A stretch of DNA of 64,000 bases from Chloroflexota bacterium (GCA_026709625.1 JAPOSR010000056.1:39437-103436), one strand, 5' to 3'. Positions 36,384-45,785 are shown, counted from the first letter of the stretch. Notes: generated by a model from the sequence alone, not told the origin. Translations and numbers: made by a program.

Positions 36384-38114
36384 ATGTCAAGAAAATCAGT
36401 ATGTTTCCTGTTGGCGCTGTTGGCGCTGGTGGCTGCGCTGCCGGGCCTGGCGCAGGACAATGTCGATGTCTATGGGCGCGAACTGCCCGCCGATGCCGCT
36501 CCTTATGAGATGCAGGTCTACCGCAACCTCTGCGACTCGGCGCGCCGAGAAACTTCGCTGTCCTCGATCGTCACCGTCTATTCGCGCATTTGCAGCACGG
36601 GCGCATTCGACAAGTTCTCCGATTCGCTGGTCGTCTTGGACAACAACATGAACATCATCCCGTCTGCCGCCAGCAGCTGGTCGGTGTCCGAAGACGGCTC
36701 GACCTGGACATTCAACCTGCGCGGCGACCAAATGTGGAGCGATGGCACGCCCGTAACCGCCCATGACTGGGTCGCCAGTTGGCAGCACATGGTGAATCCC
36801 GACAGCGCCTACGATTTCGTCTGGCTGTGGCTGGGCATCATCGATGGTTGGGACGAAGCGGTCGCTGGCGAGATTGCCCCCGAAGAGATCGGCATGGTCG
36901 CGGTTGATGACAACACCCTCGCTGTAAGCACGCAAGCGCCCTTCCCGCCGCTGCCCGCCACCTTCTTTTTCTGGCCGCCCATGCAAGCCAAGGCGCTCGC
37001 GGAGATTGGCCCCGACTACATCCTCGACCCCGCGACGCATGTTTCTGCTGGACCCTTCATCCTGCGCGAATTTGAGCCGGGCAGCCATGTTGCGCTCGAA
37101 GCCAACCCCGATTATGTCGGACCGCGCATGCCTTGGCTGCGGCGCATGGAATTTGTCTATGGCGACATGCTCAACAGCAGCTTCCTGGCATTCCAAGATC
37201 ATGAAATCGACCAGGTCGGGCAGCCCTTGCTCAGTCCCGCCGACTTCGAGGTGATCTTCGCCGATGAGATGATGAGCCAGAATTATCGTCAGCACGCTGG
37301 CGACTTCCGCACCGACTACCTGCTGATGGACACCTATACCGAGCCCTTCAACGATCACAATGTGCGGCTGGCATTTGCCAAGGCGCTGGATCGTGAAAGC
37401 ATCGTCGAGAATGTCATCGGCGCGACAGTCGGCATCCCCGCCTATTCCTTCCTGGCGCCGGGCTTCCCCGCTGCCAACAGCGAAGGCTTGAAAGACATCC
37501 AGGATTATGACTGCGAAGCCGCGCAGGGTTTGCTGGCAGACGCTGGGTATCCCGGTGGCGAGGGCTTCCCGCCGCAAGAACTGGCGCTGCGTGGTGAATC
37601 GGCTTTTATCCAGGACTGGTTCATCGCCGCCGCCGCTTCGATCAGCCAATGCCTGAATGTTGAAATCACCGTCAACAACCTGGAATTCCAGGATTATATG
37701 ACGCGCCTGCTTGAGCGCCCGACCACCCTGGCATTTGGCGGCGTTTCCTATGGCATGGATTACCTCGACCCCGCCAATATGATGGGCGTATGGGTATCGA
37801 CCGGGCGGCATTCGTGGCGCAACGAAGAATTCGACAGCCTCGTGAGCGAAGCCAATTCTTTCACCGGCGACTCGGCTGAGCGCATCGCCATGTACCAGGA
37901 AGCCGAACGTATGATGGTCGCCGATGTTGGCGGCATCTTCCTCGTGCACCGCATCCAGGGCGATCTCTGGCAGCCGTACATGGCCGCCACCGGCAACTGC
38001 TGGGAGCCCGACCGCCAGGGTTTGGCGACTACGCACTGGGGCAACGAACACTGCTGGGGTGATTATTACATCACCGACGAGGTCATGAATTACGACACGC
38101 ATCGCAACCAGTAG
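36384..38114 (+). CDS. Family 5 ABC substrate-binding protein (oligopeptide type)
   Basis: This 576-residue secreted protein has a signal peptide ending near PGLAQDN and resembles OppA. It contains EDGSTWTFNLRGDQMWSDGT, PVTAHDWVASWQHMVNP, FNDHNVRLAFAKALDRESIV and LLADAGYPGGEGFP. Seven or so Cys in the mature part (for example NLCDSARRE and SRICSTG) suggest disulfides. The open frame upstream of 36384 runs through repeat copy 3 and is not used. It heads a rightward operon with OppB- and OppC-type permeases. Confidence 0.93.
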   Translation: MSRKSVCFLLALLALVAALPGLAQDNVDVYGRELPADAAPYEMQVYRNLCDSARRETSLSSIVTVYSRICSTGAFDKFSDSLVVLDNNMNIIPSAASSWSVSEDGSTWTFNLRGDQMWSDGTPVTAHDWVASWQHMVNPDSAYDFVWLWLGIIDGWDEAVAGEIAPEEIGMVAVDDNTLAVSTQAPFPPLPATFFFWPPMQAKALAEIGPDYILDPATHVSAGPFILREFEPGSHVALEANPDYVGPRMPWLRRMEFVYGDMLNSSFLAFQDHEIDQVGQPLLSPADFEVIFADEMMSQNYRQHAGDFRTDYLLMDTYTEPFNDHNVRLAFAKALDRESIVENVIGATVGIPAYSFLAPGFPAANSEGLKDIQDYDCEAAQGLLADAGYPGGEGFPPQELALRGESAFIQDWFIAAAASISQCLNVEITVNNLEFQDYMTRLLERPTTLAFGGVSYGMDYLDPANMMGVWVSTGRHSWRNEEFDSLVSEANSFTGDSAERIAMYQEAERMMVADVGGIFLVHRIQGDLWQPYMAATGNCWEPDRQGLATTHWGNEHCWGDYYITDEVMNYDTHRNQ

Positions 38115-38135
38115 CGTCTTAACCGATACGCAGAT

Positions 38136-38160
38136 GGGGGCGGGCGCTTGGCTCGTCCCC
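38136..38160 (+). other. Intercistronic hairpin after a binding-protein gene
   Basis: A 10-bp stem, GGGGGCGGGC with GCTCGTCCCC, closes a GCTTG loop between the binding-protein stop and the permease start. Two G-U pairs are included. There is no T run. It mirrors the hairpin at the same position in the divergent operon, so both binding-protein mRNAs may be stabilised or selectively processed. Confidence 0.6.
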
Positions 38161-38207
38161 AGGCCTCCTGCCGAAGCCCGCCTGTCACAGAGGTATCCCC
38201 TTAGCCA

Positions 38208-39179
38208 ATGCTCGGTTATATTCTGCGCCGACTGCTTTCGCTGTGTTCTGTGCTGCTGGTTGTTTCGGCGCTTGTTTTTGTTTTGATGAATCTCGTGCCC
38301 GGCGGACCCTTTACCTTGGCTGACCGCGGCTACAGCGGCGCGGCGCTGGAAAACCTGGAACGCAAATATGGCTTGGACAAACCCCTGCATGTGCGCTATA
38401 TCAATTATCTGACCAGCGCGCTGCAGCTCGACTTTGGCAATTCATTCTCTGTGGCTGGCAACCCACCGGTCACCGAGCTGATCGCGCGTATCTGGCCCGT
38501 CACTTTTCAACTGGGCTTGTACACCATCCTGCTTTCCTTTGGGCTGGGCATCACGCTGGGCATCATCGCCGCTTATTATCACAATGGCATCGTCGACAAC
38601 CTGGTTACATTCGTGGCGACCGCGGGCATCGCCGTGCCCAATTTCATCATCGCGACTTGGTTTTTGTTGATATTTGGCTTTCAAAATGGCTGGGGCGTGG
38701 AAAGCAAATGGATCATTGGTCCCATCGTGCCGGGTGGCGCGGCTGTTTTATCCTGGGATTATTTTTTGCCCGTTTTGACATATGCGCTCGCGCCACTGGC
38801 ATTGGTCTCGCGCTATACCCGTTCCAGCTTCAGCGATGCGCTGACGGCCGATTTCATCCGCACAGCGCGCGCCAAGGGTTTGTCCGAGCGCTTCATCATG
38901 CTGCGCCATGTCTTTCGCAACGCGTTGATTCCCATGATCACCGTGCTGCTGCCGCAGATCCCCAACTTGCTGACCGGCTCGCTTTTCATCGAAGTCGTGT
39001 ATGGCGTGCCCGGCTTGGGCAAGTTTTTCGTCACCAGCATCTTCAACCGCGACTACCCGATGATCATGGGCTTGGTGCTGCTGATCGCGCTGCTATGGGG
39101 TTTGACGTATCTCATAACCGACATTCTCTATACCGTGATCGACCCGCGCATCCGCCTGGGCGAAACCAAAGGGGCGTGA
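38208..39179 (+). CDS. ABC transporter permease (OppB type)
   Basis: This 323-residue inner-membrane permease begins MLGYILRRLLSLCSVLLVVS and has six predicted helices. Family motifs include YGLDKPLHVRYINYLTSALQ, LDFGNSF, and the EAA loop RTARAKGLSERFIMLRHVFRN (RTARAKGLSERF then IMLRHVFRN). It ends with DILYTVIDPRIRLG. It lies 93 bp after the binding protein and 4 bp before the OppC-type gene. Confidence 0.93.
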   Translation: MLGYILRRLLSLCSVLLVVSALVFVLMNLVPGGPFTLADRGYSGAALENLERKYGLDKPLHVRYINYLTSALQLDFGNSFSVAGNPPVTELIARIWPVTFQLGLYTILLSFGLGITLGIIAAYYHNGIVDNLVTFVATAGIAVPNFIIATWFLLIFGFQNGWGVESKWIIGPIVPGGAAVLSWDYFLPVLTYALAPLALVSRYTRSSFSDALTADFIRTARAKGLSERFIMLRHVFRNALIPMITVLLPQIPNLLTGSLFIEVVYGVPGLGKFFVTSIFNRDYPMIMGLVLLIALLWGLTYLITDILYTVIDPRIRLGETKGA

Positions 39180-39183
39180 CGAT

Positions 39184-40092
39184 ATGCCAGCCGGGGCAAA
39201 CAATCCGCTGCCTGCGCTCGCAGCGGAACAACTGGAGCAGCGCTCGCTGCTGCGCGATGCCCTGCGGCGATTCCGCCAGAATCGTCTGGCTATGCTGGGC
39301 GCGCTGGTGTTGAGTCTGCTGGTTGCCATCGCTGTTTTTGCTGAATTGATCGCGCCGTATGGGCTGAACCAGGTCGATTTCAGCATCGTGCGCCTGCGGC
39401 CCTTTCAAGACATTAATCATATCCTGGGTGGTGATGGCGTCGGGCGCGACTTTTTGACGCGGCTCATTTATGGCGCGCGCACCTCGCTGTTCGTCGGCTT
39501 GCTGGTGCCGCTGCTTTCTTTTGCCTTTGCTGTGCCGCTGGGGGCGCTGGCTGGTTATCGCGGCGGCCGCTGGGACTTTTTCATTTTGCGCGTCATCGAG
39601 ATCGCCACCGCCATCCCGCCGCTGCTTTTCGCCATGTTTCTCATCAGCATCACCGGCGCTGGTTTGGGCAATGTCATTTTTGTCTTGGCCATCACTTCTT
39701 GGATCGAGCCGGCGCGCATCGCCCGAGCGCAATTTCTGAAGTTCCGCGAGACCGAGTTTGTGCAGGCTGCGCGGACGCTGGGCGCGACCGAATTTCAGAT
39801 TATCGCGCGGCACATCCTGCCCAACTCGCTGACGCCCCTGCTGGTCTCTTTCACATTTGCGGTGCCCTTGGCCATCTTTGCTGAGGCTGGGCTGAGCTTT
39901 TTGGGCATAGGCATCACCGAGCCAACCGCAAGTTGGGGTAAAATGGTGGGCGGCAGCGTGAAGTCGTCGACTGTCATCGTCGACTATCATCTGGCGCTGT
40001 TCCCGACTCTGCTGGTGGCGCTGACGATGTTGAGCTTTTCTTTTGTTGGCGATGGCTTGCAAGAAGCGCTGGATCCGGCGCGTGGCGATTGA
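39184..40092 (+). CDS. ABC transporter permease (OppC type)
   Basis: This 302-residue permease pairs with the OppB-type subunit. It has an N-terminal cytoplasmic tail ending RFRQNRLAMLGALVLSLLV, the loop GDGVGRDFLTRLIYGARTSL, and the EAA loop FVQAARTLGATEFQIIARHI. It ends GDGLQEALDPARGD as in the family. No opp ATPase gene follows; a haem lipoprotein gene comes next after 12 bp. Confidence 0.93.
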   Translation: MPAGANNPLPALAAEQLEQRSLLRDALRRFRQNRLAMLGALVLSLLVAIAVFAELIAPYGLNQVDFSIVRLRPFQDINHILGGDGVGRDFLTRLIYGARTSLFVGLLVPLLSFAFAVPLGALAGYRGGRWDFFILRVIEIATAIPPLLFAMFLISITGAGLGNVIFVLAITSWIEPARIARAQFLKFRETEFVQAARTLGATEFQIIARHILPNSLTPLLVSFTFAVPLAIFAEAGLSFLGIGITEPTASWGKMVGGSVKSSTVIVDYHLALFPTLLVALTMLSFSFVGDGLQEALDPARGD

Positions 40093-40104
40093 TGGGAGTT
40101 TGCG

Positions 40105-40572
40105 ATGAAGCGGTCAAACATCTTTGGTCTGGCGGCATTCTTGTGCATCGCGCCGATTTTGGCCGCATGCAGCAGCGGGCCTGCCGCTACGCCGACTGTC
40201 CCGCCGCCGACGCGCACGCCTTTCCCCACCTTTGCGTATATTGAGCCTACGACCGAAGGCGTCTTTGCGACCAGCGACTCCGATAGCGAGACTGCGCCGA
40301 CAGCCGGCATTGAATTGGACGCGAAGCTGGTCGGACGCGGACGGGGCCGGTATGAAGCCTTGGAATGCGGCATCTGCCATGGCGAAAACGGCGCAGGCAC
40401 AAGCGACGGCAAGAGCCTGCTGCAATTTGACTTGACCGAAGAAGACTTCATCACCTTTGTCCGCTCGGGCGGCGAGCTGGGCACCAGCCATCAGTATTCC
40501 ACCGACCGCCTCAGCAACAGCGGCTCGCGGAATCTGTATCAGTATTTGCTTTCTTTGGCGCAAAGCGGCTGA
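40105..40572 (+). CDS. Haem c lipoprotein
   Basis: This 155-residue protein has a lipoprotein signal peptide with lipobox LAAC (Cys22), a Pro/Thr-rich tether (about 26-67) and a haem c site CGICH (C88, C91, H92). No Met follows the haem site, so the usual Met distal ligand is missing; a His in GTSHQYS could replace it, or the haem may be five-coordinate. It is probably anchored on the outer face of the membrane. It may be transcribed with the upstream permease genes, although its function looks unrelated. Confidence 0.82.
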   Translation: MKRSNIFGLAAFLCIAPILAACSSGPAATPTVPPPTRTPFPTFAYIEPTTEGVFATSDSDSETAPTAGIELDAKLVGRGRGRYEALECGICHGENGAGTSDGKSLLQFDLTEEDFITFVRSGGELGTSHQYSTDRLSNSGSRNLYQYLLSLAQSG

Positions 40573-40586
40573 GCTCAGCGGCGCGT

Positions 40587-41318
40587 ATGGCTCATTCCGA
40601 TCAAGCGGCGCTGCGTGGCGAGCCCAGTTATGTCTGGCGGGCTGGACAAGAGCGGCGCTTGCAGATGATGGCGCGCTGGGCGCAATTGAGCGATGCGCGC
40701 GTTTTGGTGGCAGGCTGCGGGGTTGGCATGTATGCCCGGCAGATCCGCCAACGATTTACGTCCCAGGTCGATGGCTTTGATATTGAATTTGACCGAGCCC
40801 GCAGCGCGCGCGCGGCTGGCATCCTCGCGTTGACGGCCGCCGGCGAGCACATCCCTTTCGCGGCGGACCGCTTCGACACTGTGTTGTCTCATGAAGTGCT
40901 GGAGCATGTCGTGGATGACCGGCGCGCCTTGCAAGAGATGCTGCGCGTCACCCGTGTGGGTGGACGCATCCTGCTGTTTTGCCCCAACCGATGGTATCCC
41001 TTCGAAACGCACGGACACTATTGGCGGGGAAAGTATTATTTTGGCAATACGCCGCTGATCAATTATTTGCCTGCCGCGCTGCGCGACCGACTTGCTCCGC
41101 ATGTGCGCGCCTATACCGCTCGCGATATTCGCCGCTTGTTGGCGGACGACCGCGCCCTGCTCGTGCATCACCAGCGCATCTTCGGTGGCTATGACAACCT
41201 CATCACGCGTTTGGGCGCGCCGGCAAGCGCCCTGCGCAGCTTATTGCAGCGCTGCGAAGGCACGCGCCTGGATTTCTGGGCGCTGTCCCATTTTCTCGTC
41301 GTGCAAAAGCGTGGCTAG
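40587..41318 (+). CDS. SAM-dependent methyltransferase (type 11)
   Basis: This 243-residue Rossmann methyltransferase has motif I VLVAGCGVGMYARQI, the acidic residue after strand 2 (GFDIEF), motif FDTVLSHEVLEHVVDD and LRVTRVGGRILLFCPN. It is of the UbiE/type 11 class and probably modifies a small molecule or lipid. It starts 14 bp after the haem lipoprotein gene and ends overlapping the convergent transglutaminase gene by 4 bp. The substrate is unknown. Confidence 0.85.
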   Translation: MAHSDQAALRGEPSYVWRAGQERRLQMMARWAQLSDARVLVAGCGVGMYARQIRQRFTSQVDGFDIEFDRARSARAAGILALTAAGEHIPFAADRFDTVLSHEVLEHVVDDRRALQEMLRVTRVGGRILLFCPNRWYPFETHGHYWRGKYYFGNTPLINYLPAALRDRLAPHVRAYTARDIRRLLADDRALLVHHQRIFGGYDNLITRLGAPASALRSLLQRCEGTRLDFWALSHFLVVQKRG

Positions 41319-43768
41319 CCCCGACTCAGCTTGGGCCGCCTGCGCCACAGCCAGCGCCGCAAGATATTGCCGCGAGCCCGATGCCAGGCTTTGTCTGCCG
41401 ACTCGGCATACCGCTCGTCATCGCCCGCTTGCTGCGAAACGCCGCCATAGCGCTCGCGCGTATACAAGTCGCTGATGGTGCGGATGCTCTCGCGGGCGGC
41501 TGGGAGCTGCCGCTGCAATTCGTGGCGTTTTTCCAATGTGGTCTGCTGGCTGCCGACTTGAATGCCGACGAGCTGCGTATAGCGCTCTAGGCGGGCAAAG
41601 GCGCGCGAGATTGGGCTCAAGCCGCCGAAGCCGCGGTATTCCCACCACCAAAAGAGCAGCAGCGCGATGACTGCCAGCAAGACTGTTAGCGACATGACAG
41701 CCAAAGCCGCCAAGACAAATGGCGGGGTTTCGCTCAAGGGCGGCGGATTGTTGGGCGAGTTGGGCGGCTGCACTGTGGGCAAGATGAGGGGCGTGGGCGT
41801 GATGGTCGCCGCTGCCGGTGGCGGTCTGGTGGCGGTTGGCGTGGGGCTTGGGTCTTCCAGGAAGCTTTGCGCGGCTTCTTCGCTGGTCGCGGCGGTGGGG
41901 CTGGCGGACAGGGTCGGGCTGGGCTGGGGCGTCGGGCTGGTGGTCGCTTGTGGTGTCAGTCCGTCATCAAATTCTTGCGCTTCTTCATCTCCCGCACGTT
42001 TGATCGGCGCTTCGGCTGCTGTCGGCTCGAAGTTGATCCACCCATAGCCTGGAAAGTAGACCTCGACCCAGGTATGGGCGTCACGTTCGCGCACGACAAA
42101 CTGTCGAAGCGCGGCATCAAGCTCGCCTTGAGAAAAACCGGCTGCCAGCCGCGCGGGAATGCCCAGATTCCGAAGCATGACGATCATGGCGGTGGCGAAA
42201 TAGGTGCAATAGCCTTCCTGCGCATCAAAGAGCAGCCACTCGACCGCATCGACATTGGCAGGCGGGGCGCTGATGGATTCATTGTAGCGTATGTTCTTGC
42301 GCAGCCAGCTTTCGATGGCGCGCGCGCGGTCGTAGGGCGTATCCGCTTTGGCTTCCGCCACGATCTGCTGCGCTAGCTCTAGCACGCGCGCGTTGGGCAA
42401 GCCGACATACAGGCTGGCGCTGCTGACCCACTCGGGATAAGTCGTGCCGGCTCGGCGCAGCTCGTCCGCGGTGGCCATGCTGACCTGGCTGGTTGCGGAA
42501 TACGCCTCGCCTTGGCGCATGACTTGCAGCGGTCGGATCACCGATACATTCATCGCCAAATTCCGCGGCTTGTCGGCATAGAGCAGGTCGATCTTGCCAT
42601 CGCGGCTGATGCGCTGGGGCTGGGGCGCGGCATAATAGATGCGGGCATTGGCTGCGCCGATAGTGATTCGCTGCTCGACTGGCTGTCGACGCTGTCCTAG
42701 CACTTCGCTGTTCATGATGATTTCGACCGGCGCGGAGCGGTCGGTGATGCGTAAATCAGCAGAAGGCGACCACTGCCCATTGCTGTACCGTTCATACACG
42801 CGCGACCGCCAGTAATATCGCTGTGGCGACGGCGGGGCTTCGACCGTGAAGATGACCTCGTTGCCCAGGTTGATCGCGCCGCCCAAATCCAACTGGTCAG
42901 CCCCATAATAGTCTGTAGTCGCGAGGCCATCGCCAGCGATCGGCGCGAAGACGCGGCTCCAGGCATCGGCGATCTGTTGCAGCGGGTCGGAAGCGAGGAA
43001 ATCCTGGAATTCATCGAGGCGCTGCTGCAAGTCTCGGCCGGGCACCTGCCAAGCCAGCGCCAGCGCCAGCGCCGCCAGCGCCAAGCCGATTGCAGCGGTC
43101 TGTCTGAATAGCGAGAGCGGAAAGCGAATGCCACGCGCGCGCCATTGCCAGCGGCGGTCGATCAAATTGGAGCGCACCAGCAGCACAAGCGACATCAGCA
43201 AATAGCCCAGCAGGTAGCGGTCCATCGGCGCTTCGCCACCCAAAATGGCGATAGTCACCAGCAAAATCAAACCGGGCGGCAGGATTACCCGCCAGACGCG
43301 CTCGAGCCGAAACAAATGCCAGCCGCTGCTGTATGCCAGCAGCCAAAACAGCATGCCCACCACCAGCGTGAAGACCAGCTCGTCCGTATTGATGCCCGCG
43401 CCGACGACATCAGCCAGCCAGCCATAACTGCGGCTCAACGTCTCTGTCAAGGCTTCAGGCAAGGGCAGGTCGCTTTGCAGCGCGGTGACTGTCCATGTCG
43501 CGGCGGCGCCCACCGGCAGCGTGACAAGCAGCCCCCGCGCTTCGTCAAGGCGGCTGCGCGCGATGATCGCGCCATAGAGCAGGCCACAGAGCATGACGGG
43601 CAACACGACATCAAGGTCGAATGACCAGCCAGCATTCGCAATCGCCAGCAGCGGCATCAGCAACAGCACGCCACTCACGACGAGCGTGGAGATTGTGTCG
43701 GGCGCAACGGGACTGCGCCAGCGAGATCGATAGCGGCGTTGACGGGTGGGCAGGGCGGCGGCGGTCAT
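41315..43768 (-). CDS. TgpA-like transmembrane transglutaminase (DUF3488/DUF4129)
   Basis: This 817-residue membrane protein has a cluster of about seven N-terminal helices, an extracytoplasmic transglutaminase-like cysteine-protease domain, a Pro/Thr/Ser-rich linker, a last helix (LAALAVMSLTVLLAVIALLL) and a cytoplasmic DUF4129-like tail. The catalytic triad is visible as Cys in EGYCTYFATAMIVMLRNLG, His in RDAHTWVEVYFPG and Asp/Glu in WINFEPT. TgpA in Pseudomonas is essential and thought to act on the cell envelope. The Met at 43768 is used; the longer frame runs into rnpB and is not coding. Confidence 0.88.
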   Translation of the reverse strand: MTAAALPTRQRRYRSRWRSPVAPDTISTLVVSGVLLLMPLLAIANAGWSFDLDVVLPVMLCGLLYGAIIARSRLDEARGLLVTLPVGAAATWTVTALQSDLPLPEALTETLSRSYGWLADVVGAGINTDELVFTLVVGMLFWLLAYSSGWHLFRLERVWRVILPPGLILLVTIAILGGEAPMDRYLLGYLLMSLVLLVRSNLIDRRWQWRARGIRFPLSLFRQTAAIGLALAALALALAWQVPGRDLQQRLDEFQDFLASDPLQQIADAWSRVFAPIAGDGLATTDYYGADQLDLGGAINLGNEVIFTVEAPPSPQRYYWRSRVYERYSNGQWSPSADLRITDRSAPVEIIMNSEVLGQRRQPVEQRITIGAANARIYYAAPQPQRISRDGKIDLLYADKPRNLAMNVSVIRPLQVMRQGEAYSATSQVSMATADELRRAGTTYPEWVSSASLYVGLPNARVLELAQQIVAEAKADTPYDRARAIESWLRKNIRYNESISAPPANVDAVEWLLFDAQEGYCTYFATAMIVMLRNLGIPARLAAGFSQGELDAALRQFVVRERDAHTWVEVYFPGYGWINFEPTAAEAPIKRAGDEEAQEFDDGLTPQATTSPTPQPSPTLSASPTAATSEEAAQSFLEDPSPTPTATRPPPAAATITPTPLILPTVQPPNSPNNPPPLSETPPFVLAALAVMSLTVLLAVIALLLFWWWEYRGFGGLSPISRAFARLERYTQLVGIQVGSQQTTLEKRHELQRQLPAARESIRTISDLYTRERYGGVSQQAGDDERYAESADKAWHRARGNILRRWLWRRRPKLSRG

Positions 43769-43857
43769 CGCTTTGTGCCGATTGGCTGATTTTGGATGAA
43801 CAAATAGCTTATGCCAGTTTTTGCAGGCTGGCAAGCGCGCAGAGCCGCGGCTCGCGC

Positions 43858-43887
43858 TGGCTGCAAATGGCGGCTCTGCGCTATACT
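43858..43887 (+). promoter_or_regulatory. Predicted rnpB promoter
   Basis: TATACT (43882-43887) ends 3 bp before the start of the RNase P P1 helix, so transcription would begin at or near the first P1 base. A poor -35 match TGGCTG (43858-43863) lies 18 bp upstream. Confidence 0.5.
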
Positions 43888-43890
43888 CGT

Positions 43891-44257
43891 GGCATCCAGG
43901 TTTGCCAAGGAGATCGCGGCAGGTTTTGCGCCTGTCGAGGAAAGTCCGCACTCCACAGGGTGACGATGCCGGCTAACAGCCGGGCAGGGCAACCTGACGG
44001 CAAGTGCAACAGAGAGCAGATTGCAGCGCAGGCTGTGAGGGTGAAAGGGCGCGGTAAGAGCGCACCGGACGCGGCAGTGATGTCGTGTGCCAGGCAAACC
44101 CCATCGGGAGCAAGGTGAAGCAGGCGCATTGGAGGAGCCCCTTCCGCAAAAAGCGCCGGGTGCACCGCTTGAGGTCGGTGGCGACGCCGATCCCAGATAG
44201 ATGATCTCCCCGTCTGCGGACGGACAGAATGCGGCTTATGCGGCAGACCTGGATACC
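43891..44257 (+). ncRNA. rnpB: RNase P RNA, bacterial class A
   Basis: This is the catalytic RNA of RNase P, which trims the 5' leaders of tRNA precursors. The conserved 5' block GAGGAAAGTCCGC and the 3' block ACAGAATGCGGCTTATGCGG (the two strands of P4 with their flanks) are both present. The ends pair into a long P1: bases 43891-43906 with 44242-44257, 14-15 pairs. Length, about 367 nt, fits class A. A Rho-independent terminator follows after 3 bp. Open frames across this region are incidental. Confidence 0.96.
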
Positions 44258-44260
44258 TTT

Positions 44261-44295
44261 GCGCCCCTGCCAACACCGAGGGGCGCTCTGTTTTT
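44261..44295 (+). terminator. rnpB Rho-independent terminator
   Basis: GCGCCCC (44261-44267) pairs with GGGGCGC (44280-44286), followed by TCTGTTTTT. It lies directly after the RNase P RNA and before the sulfatase ribosome site. Confidence 0.85.
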
Positions 44296-44317
44296 GAAAT
44301 TTTCCCCGGAGGCAAGC

Positions 44318-45772
44318 ATGGACCGCCGCCCCAACATTTTGTGGATCTGCACCGACCAGCAACGATATGACACGATTGGCGCGCTGGGCAACCAACATGT
44401 CTCTACGCCGCATATCGACCAGTTGGCAGGGCGCGGCACAGCGTTTCTGCGCGCCTATTGCCAAAGTCCGATTTGTACCCCCAGCCGCGCCAGCTTTTTG
44501 ACGGGGCTGTATCCGAGCGCTGTCCGCGTCAACCGCAATGGCAATCCGGCCTTCCCCGACTTCCCGCCTTTGATCAGCCGCCGCCTGGCGCGAGCTGGCT
44601 ACCGCTGTGGGCTGGTCGGCAAGCTGCACCTCGCCAGCGCCTATGGACGCGTCGAAGCGCGCGCCGACGATGGCTACAGCTATTGGCAGTACAGCCACGC
44701 CCCCCGCGATGACTGGGCGAGCGGGCATGATTATGCCGACTGGGTGCGCGACAAGGGCGCTGACCTCGGCGAACTGGTCAACGATGTCCGCGGCGTGCCA
44801 GCTGATCTGCATCAGACGACCTGGTGCGCAGAAAAGACCATCGAGTTTCTGCAGGCCAACCGCGACCGCGCTTGGTTCGCCAGCGTCAATCTGTACGACC
44901 CCCATCCGCCGTTTAATCCGCCACAGCAGTACCGCGACCGATTCGACCCTTCGGCTGTGAATCCGCCATTGTTCCGCGATACCGACCTGGCGCAGCAGTC
45001 AAAGCTGGCGGGCATCGACTTCCAGTCGCAGGCGCGCCATCCAGATCGCTTGGATATCAACAGCCCCATCTTGCCGCAGTCGCCGCAGCCTTCGCTGATC
45101 GAAGCGAAAACGCCCGGCGCGCGTGATGCTCGCACGCTAATCGCCGCTTATTACGCCATGATCAAGCTGATTGATGACCAGATCGGCCGCATCATGACAG
45201 CGCTGGAAGAGAGCGGGCAGCGCGACAATACACTCATCATCTTCACCAGCGACCACGGCGATATGCTGGGTGACCACGGCTTGATCCAAAAAGGCTGCCG
45301 ATTTTATGAAGGGCTGGTGCGCGTGCCGTTAATCATGGCTTGGCGCGGCCGGTTTGCGGCGGGGCTGCGCAGCCAAGCGCTGGTCGAGCTGACAGACATC
45401 GTGCCGACCTTGCTGGACATCTGCGGGTTGGCAATCTCGCCATATCTGACTGGCAAGTCGCTGCTGCCTATCCTCACCGCCGCGAAAGATCCCGACCAGC
45501 ACCGCGACATGGTGCGCAGCGAATACATCGACGCGCTCGACCTGCCCGGCCGCTCCGCAGCGACCATGCAATTTGATGGCCGTTACAAATTCATCCGCTA
45601 TCACAACCACGACCGAGGCGAGCTGTACGACTTGCAGAGCGACCCTGGCGAGTTTGACGACTTGTGGGAAAGCCCCGCGCATCAAGCGCTGAAGCTGGAA
45701 CTGGCGCTGCGCAGTTTGGATGCCGCGGTGATGAGCCAGTATCACGGACCGCCGCGCATTGGTCCGATGTAA
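44318..45772 (+). CDS. Sulfatase (arylsulfatase/choline-sulfatase-like)
   Basis: This 484-residue sulfatase cleaves sulfate esters. The signature CTPSRASFLTG has Cys53, the residue converted to formylglycine by the maturation enzyme. Metal ligands are in NILWICTDQQR near the start and FTSDHGDMLGDHG later. GLVGKLHLA contains the active-site Lys and His. No signal peptide is visible, which is common for cytoplasmic sulfatases of the DQQR type. A CGGAGG ribosome site sets the start at 44318. No formylglycine-generating enzyme gene is nearby. Confidence 0.92.
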   Translation: MDRRPNILWICTDQQRYDTIGALGNQHVSTPHIDQLAGRGTAFLRAYCQSPICTPSRASFLTGLYPSAVRVNRNGNPAFPDFPPLISRRLARAGYRCGLVGKLHLASAYGRVEARADDGYSYWQYSHAPRDDWASGHDYADWVRDKGADLGELVNDVRGVPADLHQTTWCAEKTIEFLQANRDRAWFASVNLYDPHPPFNPPQQYRDRFDPSAVNPPLFRDTDLAQQSKLAGIDFQSQARHPDRLDINSPILPQSPQPSLIEAKTPGARDARTLIAAYYAMIKLIDDQIGRIMTALEESGQRDNTLIIFTSDHGDMLGDHGLIQKGCRFYEGLVRVPLIMAWRGRFAAGLRSQALVELTDIVPTLLDICGLAISPYLTGKSLLPILTAAKDPDQHRDMVRSEYIDALDLPGRSAATMQFDGRYKFIRYHNHDRGELYDLQSDPGEFDDLWESPAHQALKLELALRSLDAAVMSQYHGPPRIGPM

Positions 45773-45785
45773 AAGAGGCAGTCCA

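Noticed and set aside
36396..38390. A 664-codon open frame on the minus strand opposite the oligopeptide-binding protein gene
   Set aside because: It is antisense to a clear signal-peptide-bearing binding protein and reads as low-complexity Ala/Gly/Arg-rich sequence, as expected from codon bias in GC-rich DNA.
43881..44315. Open frames on both strands over the RNase P RNA
   Set aside because: The region matches class A RNase P RNA with paired ends and both P4 strands, followed by a terminator, so these frames are incidental.
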